From Cellulomonas sp. URHD0024 (GTDB lineage: Bacteria; Actinomycetota; Actinomycetes; Actinomycetales; Cellulomonadaceae), in NCBI RefSeq assembly GCF_000426185.1, contig NZ_KE384505.1, positions 435,741-499,740 on the forward strand: 64,000 nucleotides of DNA, read 5' to 3'. A model generated the notes under the pieces. That model worked only from the letters and a program-made list of their open reading frames with translations, had not been told where the DNA came from and searched no databases. Positions 45,574 through 53,615 of the stretch are shown here, piece after piece. How positions within the stretch are numbered: position 1 is the stretch's first letter; every line of letters starts with the position of its first letter. The position numbers and the translations under genes are program-made.

Positions 45574-46762
45574 CGACACCGGAGCCCCGAAGGATGCGCT
45601 GGACGATGACGGGCGCGCTGAGGGTCTCCACCGAGCGGCGTGCCGTCTCGCGGGAGAGCGCGGACGCCTGCAGCACGGCCCGCGCCAGCTCGCCGGGGTC
45701 GCGCGAGACGACGTAGCCGTTCTCGTCGGCAGCCACGAGGTCGCCCGTGTCGCTCCCCGTGGTCACGACCGCAGGCAGCCCGGACGCCAGCGCCTCGACG
45801 AGGACCCGGGGGTGCCCCTCGTAGCCCGGGACGGACGTCATGAGGAAGACCCCCGAGGACGAGAGCACGCGCCCCACCTCGGTCGGCGAGACGGCTCCTG
45901 ACAGCTCGACTCGCGAGCGCACAGCCTCGGGCAGGGCGGCGCGACGCTGGCTGAGCTGGTCGGCGAGCGTGCCGGAGCCCAGGACGACCAGCCGCCAGGC
46001 ACGGTCGGGGTCCAGGGCGACGAGCGCCTCGAGGACGTCGACCGCGAGCAACGGGTCCTTGGGTGGCTCGAGGCGCCCGACCCACACGACGCGGTCCGGG
46101 TCGTCCGGCTCGTTCGTCCACCTGACGAGGTCCGGCTCGTACCAGTTCGGGGAGAAGACGACGTTGGGCTCCGTGGCGCCGAGGCGCTCGGCATACTCGG
46201 GGTTGAAGACGACGACGTCGCGCGACGCCCGGACCGCCGAGCGCTCCATCGCGGCGTGCACGCGGGGGGCCCTGCGCCAGAACGAGTCGGTCGCTCCGCT
46301 GGTCAGCCCGTTCTCCTGCGTGTGCACGAAGTAGGTCATCGGGACGTGCCGCAGCAGCGTGTGGGCGCTCCACGCGGTGTCCGCGCGGTGCACGTGCAGC
46401 GACTCAGCCCGGGGGAGCGAGCGCCGGTGGCGAGCGAGTCCGGCGACGAGTCGGATCGAGTGGGGCAGCACGCGGCGCTGGTTGCTCGCATCGAGCTCGG
46501 CCACCGGCAGGAACCACACCGTGCGGCCGTCGAGGTCGTAGCACTCCCACCGACCGACGGCGCGACCGGGCCCCGCCCGGGCGATCACGCCGGCGACCGC
46601 GGTGACCTCGTCGACCGGTCCGAACCGCAGGATCCCTCGGATGACGCCGTCGATTCCGCCCGGGACGGGGTGTGAGATGTCTATCTGGTGGACAACGAGG
46701 CGCTGAACTTGTGAAGGAATCGTGCCCGGGACGGGGAGCCGTACGGGGTCGACGGACGACAT
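45563..46762 (-). CDS. Glycosyltransferase family 4
   Basis: This 399-residue GT-B enzyme begins with a short lead-in, then VQRLVVHQIDISHPVPGGID. Its second half has the GT4 set: RVVWVGRLEPPKDPLLAVDV, WRLVVLGSGTLADQLSQR, and the donor-site region GVFLMTSVPGYEGHPRVLVEA with VVTTGSDTGDL. The ATG at 46762 has GGAGG five bases upstream; the stretch before it is outside the family. It starts the six-gene minus-strand operon GT4 - WecG - GT2 - Wzy - pyruvyl transferase - flippase. Confidence 0.92.
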   Translation of the reverse strand: MSSVDPVRLPVPGTIPSQVQRLVVHQIDISHPVPGGIDGVIRGILRFGPVDEVTAVAGVIARAGPGRAVGRWECYDLDGRTVWFLPVAELDASNQRRVLPHSIRLVAGLARHRRSLPRAESLHVHRADTAWSAHTLLRHVPMTYFVHTQENGLTSGATDSFWRRAPRVHAAMERSAVRASRDVVVFNPEYAERLGATEPNVVFSPNWYEPDLVRWTNEPDDPDRVVWVGRLEPPKDPLLAVDVLEALVALDPDRAWRLVVLGSGTLADQLSQRRAALPEAVRSRVELSGAVSPTEVGRVLSSSGVFLMTSVPGYEGHPRVLVEALASGLPAVVTTGSDTGDLVAADENGYVVSRDPGELARAVLQASALSRETARRSVETLSAPVIVQRILRGSGVDVT

Positions 46763-47161
46763 CTGCACCTCCGGGCTCGACGCGGTCTGGAGTGGCGTCC
46801 GGATCGATTCATCCGAGAGGGTGACGGACCGCTGACCGGCGGCTTCCCTCCCGACGCACGTCGTGGAGCCGTGGCGAGACGCTACCAGCGCGGTCCCGGA
46901 ACAGGGTCCGTTCTGACCCGATTTCGCCCGTTCGGTCCCAGGTGAACTCCGGGTCCTCGAACGGCTCGCCGACCCGGTCAACCCCGCGACGATGTGATCT
47001 TGGACACGGGAATTTCATCCGATCCTCGATACAGTTCACCCGCTCGGCCCATCAGGTCGTATGTCCGTCTTGCCGCTAATGCTGCATCGGACCGAGATGT
47101 CGATCGGTATCTCGGTCGTCCCTGGCCAAGACGTGTTGGCTTTTCTGCAGCTGGAGGTCCC
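46763..47161. other. Divergent intergenic region (399 bp) between the polymer operon and the first lectin gene
   Basis: No convincing gene was seen. It must hold the promoters of two operons. A TTGGAC box lies at about 46999-47004 and a GATACA-type box near 47026, but their spacing (~22 nt) is too wide for a standard promoter. The notable element is the 9-bp inverted repeat at 47090-47117. Confidence 0.6.
47090..47117 (+). promoter_or_regulatory. Inverted repeat upstream of the first bulb-lectin gene
   Basis: GACCGAGAT (47090-47098) and ATCTCGGTC (47109-47117) are a perfect 9-bp inverted repeat around 10 nt that contain GATC. It ends 44 nt before the GTG at 47162. It may be an operator or a leader hairpin. 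Confidence 0.5.
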
Positions 47162-48766
47162 GTGGTTTCTCGTCCAGTCCATGCCCGCACTGTCGCCACC
47201 ATCGTCGGCGTCGCTCTCGCCGTCGGCGGGTCTGCCGCCGTGCTCGTCACGGCGGATCCGGTGGCCGCCTCGGCATCGGCTGCCTCGGCTCCGCGATACG
47301 CGGACCGGCTCCTGCCGGGTGAGCGGATCACTGTCGGGCAGTCCCTCGTCGCCCAAGGTGGTCAGTACAGGCTCACCGTCGAGGCGAACGGAGCCGCCGC
47401 GATCCGCACGATGTCCGGCGCCGCCCTCTGGATCACCAAGGCCGCCGGCGCCGGTGCCTACCTGACGCTCCGCGCGGACGGGAAGGTGATCCTGTACTCC
47501 CAGAGCAACGTGCCGATCTGGTACAACGCCGTGCAGGGCGCGAACAGCGTCCTCGTCATGCAGAACACCGGTCACCTCGTGGAGTACGTGGGCACGGTGG
47601 CCAAGTGGAACACCACCCGCAAGGCCTGGGGTCCCGTCCTGGTGCTGCCCGCCCCCCCGGCGGCGACGGGCACGACGACGCCCCCACCGACGACGACGCC
47701 CAAGCCCGTCGTGACGCCCACGCCCACGCCGACGCCCAAGCCGACGCCGACGGTGACCGCGCCTCCCGTGGTCGCTCCCCCCGCCACCACGCCGCCGCCG
47801 GTCGTGGTGACGCCCGCTCCTCCCGTCGCACCCGCGCCGGCGCCCGCACCGCCCGTCGTCGCAGCGCCCGCACCGGCCGTCACTCCCACAGGCAAGCGTG
47901 ATGCTGCCCAATACCCCTTCGCCTCGAGCTCGCCGTGGAACACGGCCATCGGCTCGCACGCTGTCTTCGAGGGGGCGAGCGGCAGCCGCACGGCATCCCT
48001 CCTCAGCGGCAGCAAGCCCGTCGTCAACCGTGAGACGTGGTCGGTGTCGGTCAACCAGGCCAGCACGTCGGACCCGCTGGCCTCGCTGAACCTCATCCGC
48101 AACGGCATCACGTACTCGGCACGCATCCCGTCGGGTGCCGTGGCGACCGCAGGCGAGGACCGGCACGTCTCGATCATCCAGCCCGACCACGTCACGCTCT
48201 ACGACACGTTCAAGGCGACGAAGCTCAGCAACACCTCCTGGAGCGCCCAGGTCGGCTTCCAGGTCGACCTGCGCGGCAGCGGCATCGGCCAGGGCACGCG
48301 CGCGGCCTACGTCCCGGCCGTTGCCGGACTGGTCCGCGCGCAGGAGCTCCAGAACAAGAGCATCAACCACGCCCTGGCGCTGGCCATCCCGGGGGAGATG
48401 CTCAAGTCGGGCTTCGTCTGGCCGGCCGCTCGCCAGGACAGCGACGGGGCCAGCACGTACAGCGGCGGCGTCCCGATGGGTTCGCTGTTCGCGATCCCGC
48501 CGTCCGTCGACGTCACCAAGCTCGGCCTCTCGCCGACCGGCCTCGCGCTGGCCAAGGCCCTGCAGAACTACGGCGCCTACGTCGTGGACCGCTCCGGGAT
48601 GGTGACGCTGTACTGCGAGATGTCCTGCGACGACACGGGTACGACCGACCTGCGCAGGGCCTGGGGGGTGCTCGAGCCGCAGATCCGCGCGGTGACGAAC
48701 AACTCGGCCGCGTCTGTCGGAGGTGGTGGAACGCCGCGCGTCGCGGCGCTTCCCTCCGCAGGGTGA
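47162..48766 (+). CDS. Secreted bulb-type (B-lectin) protein with unrecognised C-terminal domain
   Basis: This 534-residue protein has a signal peptide (first ~40 residues, ending in ASASAA). A bulb-type mannose-lectin domain follows (about residues 46-160: RLLPGERITVGQSLV, YRLTVEANGAAAIR, YLTLRADGKVILYS). Next is a Pro/Thr-rich linker (residues ~165-243). The last ~290 residues form an unrecognised domain starting YPFASSSPWNTAI. It includes RHVSIIQPD, INHALALAIPGEM, WPAARQDSDG and LAKALQNYGAYVVDRSG. The C-terminal domain is shared with the convergent gene at 49083-51014. The GTG start has GGAGGT three bases upstream. Sugar binding is likely; the domain's activity is unknown. Confidence 0.85.
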   Translation: MVSRPVHARTVATIVGVALAVGGSAAVLVTADPVAASASAASAPRYADRLLPGERITVGQSLVAQGGQYRLTVEANGAAAIRTMSGAALWITKAAGAGAYLTLRADGKVILYSQSNVPIWYNAVQGANSVLVMQNTGHLVEYVGTVAKWNTTRKAWGPVLVLPAPPAATGTTTPPPTTTPKPVVTPTPTPTPKPTPTVTAPPVVAPPATTPPPVVVTPAPPVAPAPAPAPPVVAAPAPAVTPTGKRDAAQYPFASSSPWNTAIGSHAVFEGASGSRTASLLSGSKPVVNRETWSVSVNQASTSDPLASLNLIRNGITYSARIPSGAVATAGEDRHVSIIQPDHVTLYDTFKATKLSNTSWSAQVGFQVDLRGSGIGQGTRAAYVPAVAGLVRAQELQNKSINHALALAIPGEMLKSGFVWPAARQDSDGASTYSGGVPMGSLFAIPPSVDVTKLGLSPTGLALAKALQNYGAYVVDRSGMVTLYCEMSCDDTGTTDLRRAWGVLEPQIRAVTNNSAASVGGGGTPRVAALPSAG

Positions 48767-48806
48767 CCTGACGAGCGCCGTCGTCTGAACGGCGCCCGTG
48801 AATGAC

Positions 48807-48846
48807 GACGGAGGCGCCTTCCCGGTGACGGGAGGGCGCCTCTGTC
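48807..48846 (+). terminator. Terminator after the first lectin gene
   Basis: 48807-48824 and 48829-48846 form an 18-bp stem (two G-T pairs) with a GTGA loop. It lies 41 nt after the stop codon. Confidence 0.8.
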
Positions 48847-48932
48847 GTACCCCCGCTCACGGTCTGCGCTCGGCCGGCCCCTCGGACGTCGAGGGTCTGT
48901 GCCCAGACGCTCGGGGGAGGACGAAGCCGCGC

Positions 48933-49036
48933 GACCGGCCCCGGCAGGTCCCGGGAACAGCGCGTGGGCCCCGGGGGGGGAACCCCGGGACGCCCGCCCG
49001 ACCGGCCCCGGCAGGTCCCGGGAACAGCGCGTGGGC
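48933..49036 (+). repeat. 37-bp direct repeat between the convergent lectin genes
   Basis: 48933-48969 and 49000-49036 are identical over 37 bp at a 67-bp period. Each copy runs into a G/C-rich hairpin half, so the repeat may be a duplicated terminator element. The 48767-49082 gap holds no gene. Confidence 0.75.
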
Positions 49037-49063
49037 GCCCGGGGAAACCCCCGGACGCCCACG
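49030..49063. terminator. Terminator of the second lectin gene
   Basis: 49030-49044 and 49049-49063 form a 15-bp stem with one mismatch and an AAAC loop. It sits 20 nt beyond the stop codon of the minus-strand gene. Confidence 0.75.
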
Positions 49064-49082
49064 GCGTGTGGTGCAGCGTCGG

Positions 49083-51014
49083 TCAGGAGACCGAGGCGAG
49101 CGGAGCGAGACGCGCCGCGCCGCCGCCACCGACGGTCGTGGCGGAGTTGTTCGTCACGGCACGCAGGTACGGGTACAGCGCCTTCCAGGCGTCCTTCGTC
49201 GCGAGGGACTTGGTCGCGTCGGCGGTCGGCTCGATGTAGAGCGCAGCCGTGCCGGAACGGTCGACGGTGTACGAACCGTAGTTCTGCAGCGCCTTCGCGA
49301 GCGCGAGGCCCTCGGAGGTGAGACCCAGCTTGGTGATGTCCACGTCGCCCGGGATCGCGAAGAGCGTGCCCATCGGGATCGTGCCGGAGTACGCCGTCGC
49401 CGAGTCGCTGTCCTCGCGGACCGCCGGCCACACGGGGCCGCGCTTGAGCGCGGTGTTCGTGAGCGCCATCGCGAGGGCGTGGTTGATCTCACCGGACTGG
49501 ACCTCGTTCGCCCGGATCAGGCCGGCGATGCCGGGAACGCCTGCGGCGCGCACGCCGTAGCCGATGCCGCTGCCGGTCAGGTCCGAGTTCACGACGATCT
49601 GCGCGACGGACGACGTGTTCGAGACGTGCTGGAACTTGTACGTGTCCTTGGCGGTCTTGCCGTCGATCGAGATGAGGGTCACGTGTGCGTCCGTGCCACC
49701 GGTCGGGGCGGCGTTCGTCGGGATGTTGAGCGACTCCATGCTGCCGTTGCGCACGCCCTGCAGCGTCGACCAAGGGTCCGTCGCCTTGGCCTGGAACACG
49801 CCGATCGACCACTGGTCGCGGTTCACCGTGGGCTTGCTCTGCAGCAGGCCCTTCGTCATGGTGCCGGTGGCTGCCTCGAAGATCGCGCCGGAGCCGATGG
49901 GGGTGTTCCACGGGGAGCTCGAGGCGAACGGGTAGAGCGCGGTGTCGCGCTTCTCGGCCGGCGCGAGCAGGGTGAGCACCGGGGTGGAGATCGAGCGCGT
50001 GGTGTTCCACACGGCGGTCGTCCCGGAGTACGCGACGAGGTGCCCCGTGTCCTGGACCGCGACGGTCATGCGCGGGCCGGTTGTGGCGTTGTCCCAGACG
50101 ACGACGCCTGCGGCGGAGTAGAGCGCGAGCTTGCCGTCGGTCCCGAGCGCGACGTACGCGCCGGCGCCGGCGGCCGGCGTCGAGAAGATGACGCCGCTGT
50201 CCGGCTTGAGCAGGGCGAGGGAGCCGTCGGCGCGGACGGTGAAGCGGTACTGGCCGTCCTGGGTCACGATCTGCTGCCCGATCGCGAGCCGCTCACCCGG
50301 GAGCATGCGGTCGCCGTACTTGGTCACACCGGACGCGACGTACAGCGGCGCGGTCGCGGCGGCGACAGGGGTGGGCGAAGCCGTCGGCGCGACGGGGCTG
50401 GGGGAGGCCGTGGGCGCGACGGGGGCGGGGGAGGCCGTGGGCGCGACGGGGGTGGGCGAGGCCGTCGGCGCGACGGGGGTCGGCGAAGCCTTCGGGGCGG
50501 GTGCGGGCTCGACCGGGGCGGGGAAGACGAGCACCGGGGCGCCCGTGCTGCGCGTGGTGTTCCACTTCGCCACGGTGCCGACGTACTCGACCAGGTGACC
50601 AGTGTTCTGCACCACGAGAGTCGCGTTCGCGCCGAGTGCGGCCGTGCTCCAGACGACGGTGCCCGCGGCGTTGTACAGGCCGAACGTGCCGTCGGTCCGC
50701 AGCGTGAGGTAGGCGCCGGTACCGGCGGCCTTCACCGACCAGATCACTCCGCCGTCCGGCTTGAGCAGCGCGGCCGAGCCGTCGGCGCGCACGGTCAGGC
50801 GGTACTGCCCGTCCTGGGAGACGATCTGCTGGCCGATGGCGAGCTTCTCGCCGGGAAGCAGCCGGTCTCCGTACTTCGTGACGCCGGTGGTCGCCACGTA
50901 CGCGGGGACCGTGGCGGCGGAGGAGGTGGTGGCCACCGCGACCGACGCGCCACCGAGCAGAAGTGCAGTGGTGATGACCACCCCGACGAGACGAGGCTTG
51001 GCAAGAGAGCGCAT
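49083..51014 (-). CDS. Secreted protein with two bulb-type lectin domains and the same unrecognised C-terminal domain
   Basis: This 643-residue protein has a signal peptide (residues ~1-35), lectin domain 1 (~43-155, with RLLPGEKLAIGQQIVSQDGQ), a repetitive linker (~172-214), lectin domain 2 (~225-335, with RMLPGERLAIGQQIVTQDGQ) and a C-terminal domain (~350-643). The C-terminal domain has YPFASSSPWNTPIG, AHVTLISID, INHALAMALTNTA, WPAVREDSDSA, LAKALQNYGSYTVDRSG and AVTNNSATTVGGGG. These match the protein at 47162, so the two are paralogues. The ATG has GGAAGGAAG upstream. The lectin domains should bind sugar, probably the local polymer; the enzymatic or structural role of the C-terminal domain is unknown. 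Confidence 0.85.
   Translation of the reverse strand: MRSLAKPRLVGVVITTALLLGGASVAVATTSSAATVPAYVATTGVTKYGDRLLPGEKLAIGQQIVSQDGQYRLTVRADGSAALLKPDGGVIWSVKAAGTGAYLTLRTDGTFGLYNAAGTVVWSTAALGANATLVVQNTGHLVEYVGTVAKWNTTRSTGAPVLVFPAPVEPAPAPKASPTPVAPTASPTPVAPTASPAPVAPTASPSPVAPTASPTPVAAATAPLYVASGVTKYGDRMLPGERLAIGQQIVTQDGQYRFTVRADGSLALLKPDSGVIFSTPAAGAGAYVALGTDGKLALYSAAGVVVWDNATTGPRMTVAVQDTGHLVAYSGTTAVWNTTRSISTPVLTLLAPAEKRDTALYPFASSSPWNTPIGSGAIFEAATGTMTKGLLQSKPTVNRDQWSIGVFQAKATDPWSTLQGVRNGSMESLNIPTNAAPTGGTDAHVTLISIDGKTAKDTYKFQHVSNTSSVAQIVVNSDLTGSGIGYGVRAAGVPGIAGLIRANEVQSGEINHALAMALTNTALKRGPVWPAVREDSDSATAYSGTIPMGTLFAIPGDVDITKLGLTSEGLALAKALQNYGSYTVDRSGTAALYIEPTADATKSLATKDAWKALYPYLRAVTNNSATTVGGGGAARLAPLASVS
50371..50499 (-). 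repeat. 27-bp tandem repeat coding for SPTPVAPTA-type units
   Basis: Four full 27-bp units (50371-50397, 50398-50424, 50425-50451, 50452-50478) and a partial fifth encode nine-residue units of the form SPTPVAPTA in the linker between the lectin domains. Unit number is likely to vary between strains. Confidence 0.8.
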
Positions 51015-51784
51015 GGCGAACTTCCTTCCGGCGCGACGGAGCGCGCCCAGATGGGTTGTGTGGGGAGCCACCCGGTTGCCCGGGCGCACGGCGTTCGGTG
51101 CCGTGGTGCGCTGGTTCGGGTTCCTGGCGCTGCCCCTTCGCGGGGGGAGCGGCGCCGGAGACCGACCTGCTCTCCGCGGCGCAGGCCGGTGGAGAGGCGC
51201 GTTTCGTCCTCAATGAACTCCGTTCGGACGCTTGTCCAAGTTGATGAGGGAAAGTCGGCGAGAAACGTCCGTCGATGTCGGATCCGTCCGCCGACGCGCG
51301 TCCGCAGGTAGGCCTCGGCCCGCGTGGAATGCCCGATCTCGAGCCACCGCCGGCATCGACCAGGACGCGGTCTCGGATCGCTCACCCGGGCCGTGGCGTT
51401 CGGCGAACCCGCAGGTCGTCGGGCCGGAGCCGTCGTCCACGGCGGTCGTCCGCCGGGCGGAGACGTCCGACGCGCTCTCCGGCACGGCGGCCGACCGCGA
51501 GATCGGTGCGCCGCGAGGGGCGTCTGCGGCCAATCACCCGATCGGCGCAGCGGGCGTCGCGGCGTCGTCGGCCGGTTCGCGGTTCAGCCGTTCGGGCGCC
51601 GCGGAGTGCGGGAGCGGGCGAAATTCCACCGCGAACGGGCGATATCCGCCCAACTACCTCCGAAAGCCACAGAACACCCGGCTAATGTGTCCGAATCGTC
51701 GCGATTGCCCCTGATCTGGCCCGGTCCTCGGGACCGGTGCAGCGGTTGGTCTGACGACCTGGCTACGGACGAGAGGGGTGACGG
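51015..51784. other. Intergenic region of 770 bp between divergent secreted-protein and glycosyltransferase genes
   Basis: No convincing gene: reading frames here have no ribosome site, known domain or matching codon bias. Visible elements are a GGGCG-ATATC-CGCCC inverted repeat near 51638-51652, a lower-GC stretch at about 51650-51700, and a 7-bp hairpin with 3-nt loop at 51721-51737, 48 nt before the TTG start at 51785. The promoters of both neighbours must lie here. Confidence 0.6.
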
Positions 51785-52930
51785 TTGCGCATCGCGATGC
51801 TCGGGACGCGCGGCGTCCCCGCGCACTACGGGGGCTTCGAGACGTGTGTCGAGGAGGTCGGCGCGCGCCTCGCGGCCCGCGGTCACGACGTCGTCGTGTA
51901 CTGCCGGTCGACCGCACCGAAGGCGCAGCGCCCGAAGCGTCACCGCGGCATGCGTCTCGTCTACCTGCCCGCCATCCGACGTCGCTCGCTGGAGACGCTG
52001 TCCCACTCGGCGATCTCGGTCGCGCACCTGATGCTGCACGGCGCCGACGTCGCGTTCTTCTACAACTCGGCGAACGCGGCGTTCCTGCCCCTGGCGCGGC
52101 TGCGGCGCATCCCCGTGGCGACGCACGTCGACGGGCTCGAGTGGAAGCGCGCCAAGTGGTCCGGCGCCGGCCGACGGTACTACCGCGTGGCGGAGCAGCT
52201 GGCCGTGCGGTGGTCGGACGCACTGATCGCCGACGCCCAGGGGATCGCGGACTACTACACGGCGCAGTTCGCAGCTCCGACGGTGGGGATCGCGTACGGC
52301 ACTGCGACACCGACGCCTGAAGCGGTCCACCGGATCAGCGAGCTCGGTCTCGAGCCGGGCGGCTACCACCTCGTCGTCGCGCGGTTCGAGCCCGAGAACC
52401 ACGTCGACACGATCGTCGACGGGTATGTGCGGTCCGGTTGCGCGCTCCCCCTGGTCGTCGTCGGATCCGCGCCGTACGGGCGCGAGTACACCGACCGCGT
52501 CCGGCGCCTGGCCGACGGCCGGGTCCGCATGCTCGGCGGGATCTGGGACAACGAGCTGCTCGACGGCCTGTACGCGGGGGCGCTGACCTACCTGCACGGG
52601 CACTCCGTAGGTGGCACCAACCCTTCGCTGCTGCGCGCCATGGGTGCGAGCACCGCGGTCATCGCGTGGGACGTCAACTTCAACGAGGAGGTGCTCGGCG
52701 ACGCCGGGCTGTACTTCTCCCGGCCGGACGAGCTCGCGCGGCTGCTCGAAGCCGCCGAGTCGGATCCCGAGGCGGAGGCTCTGCGGGGTCTGCGCGGCGC
52801 CGAGGAGGCCAAGCGGTACGACTGGAACGACGTCGCGGAGCGCTACGAGGCCCTCGCCAAGGAGCTGCCGGCGCGGCGTGCGGCCGGCCGCCGGATGTCC
52901 GGTCGTCGGCTCGAGGCGGCTCCGCGATGA
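51785..52930 (+). CDS. Glycosyltransferase family 4 (DUF1972-type N-terminal domain)
   Basis: This 381-residue GT-B enzyme begins RIAMLGTRGVPAHYGGFETC, the hallmark of the DUF1972/rhamnosyl-transferase type, then VATHVDGLEWKRAKW, LVVARFEPENHVDTIVDGYV (start of the donor domain), LVVVGSAPYGREY and YLHGHSVGGTNPSLLRAMG. Related enzymes often transfer rhamnose or other deoxysugars; the donor here is not shown. The TTG start has GAGGGGTGA four bases before it. It is the first of five closely spaced plus-strand genes, and its stop overlaps the next start (ATGA). Confidence 0.92.
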   Translation: MRIAMLGTRGVPAHYGGFETCVEEVGARLAARGHDVVVYCRSTAPKAQRPKRHRGMRLVYLPAIRRRSLETLSHSAISVAHLMLHGADVAFFYNSANAAFLPLARLRRIPVATHVDGLEWKRAKWSGAGRRYYRVAEQLAVRWSDALIADAQGIADYYTAQFAAPTVGIAYGTATPTPEAVHRISELGLEPGGYHLVVARFEPENHVDTIVDGYVRSGCALPLVVVGSAPYGREYTDRVRRLADGRVRMLGGIWDNELLDGLYAGALTYLHGHSVGGTNPSLLRAMGASTAVIAWDVNFNEEVLGDAGLYFSRPDELARLLEAAESDPEAEALRGLRGAEEAKRYDWNDVAERYEALAKELPARRAAGRRMSGRRLEAAPR

Positions 52931-53613
52931 CGGGGAACCGGCGCTACCTCGCCATCGGCCTTGCCGCGCTGGCCGTGCTCGCCGTGGTGATCGCCGTCGT
53001 CGTCTGGCCGCGCGGCGCGTCGGATGCCGGTGCGACCTCGACGCCCGGCGCGAGCGCGAGCTCGAGCTCGAGCTCGAGCTCGACCCCCAGCCCGACGGCG
53101 ACGACCCCCGCACCGTCGACCACCACACCTGCACCAGGCGCAGCCCCTGCGCAGGACCCCGCGACGCAGAAGATCGTGGCCGCGGTGGTGGAGGTCGAGT
53201 CGGACCAGCAGCACACCACTCCCGTGGCACCGGGCGAACCGGCCCAGCCGGTGGCCGGCGTCCAGGTCGCGGTCGACTCCGCGGAGCCCATCAAGGGTGA
53301 GGCCCACGGTCCCGGCGAGGTGGCCGGCCCGGCCTTCCTCATCGCCGTGACCGTGCAGAACGCGACGGGTTCACCCCTCTCGCTCGACGGCGTGGTGGTC
53401 AACGTCTACGGCACCGACGGCGTTGCGGGCTCGGTGCTGGCCAGCGATCCCCGCGGGTCGCCGGTGCACGGGGATCTCGCGTCTGGCGCACGTGCCAGCG
53501 GTGCCTACGTACTCACTCGACCCGGTGACGCCGACGGGTCGTATGTCATCTCCGTCTCACTCGGCGCAGACGCCCAGACCGTGCTTGTCACTCTCCCCCC
53601 GAAGGCAGGCTGA
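52927..53613 (+). CDS. Membrane-anchored protein with DUF4352-like beta domain
   Basis: This 228-residue protein has one N-terminal membrane anchor (YLAIGLAALAVLAVVIAVVV) and a Ser/Thr/Pro-rich spacer that includes eight Ser encoded by GAGCTC repeats. The extracellular beta-sandwich-like domain has FLIAVTVQNATGSPLSLDGV and GAYVLTRPGDADGSYVISVS, resembling the Ig-like DUF4352 fold. The function is unknown. It overlaps the glycosyltransferase by four bases and lies 2 bp before the large secreted protein gene, so it is probably cotranscribed and may assist that protein's function. Confidence 0.75.
   Translation: MTGNRRYLAIGLAALAVLAVVIAVVVWPRGASDAGATSTPGASASSSSSSSSTPSPTATTPAPSTTTPAPGAAPAQDPATQKIVAAVVEVESDQQHTTPVAPGEPAQPVAGVQVAVDSAEPIKGEAHGPGEVAGPAFLIAVTVQNATGSPLSLDGVVVNVYGTDGVAGSVLASDPRGSPVHGDLASGARASGAYVLTRPGDADGSYVISVSLGADAQTVLVTLPPKAG
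53058..53081 (+). repeat. Hexanucleotide tandem repeat (GAGCTC x4)
   Basis: Four GAGCTC units lie in the coding sequence of the membrane-anchored protein and encode a Ser run. Changes in unit number would add or remove two residues without a frameshift. Confidence 0.8.
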
Positions 53614-53615
53614 CC

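Noticed and set aside
51232..51714. 160-codon frame in the 770-bp intergenic region
   Set aside because: No ribosome site, no domain, and Arg/Ser-rich composition typical of chance frames in GC-rich DNA.
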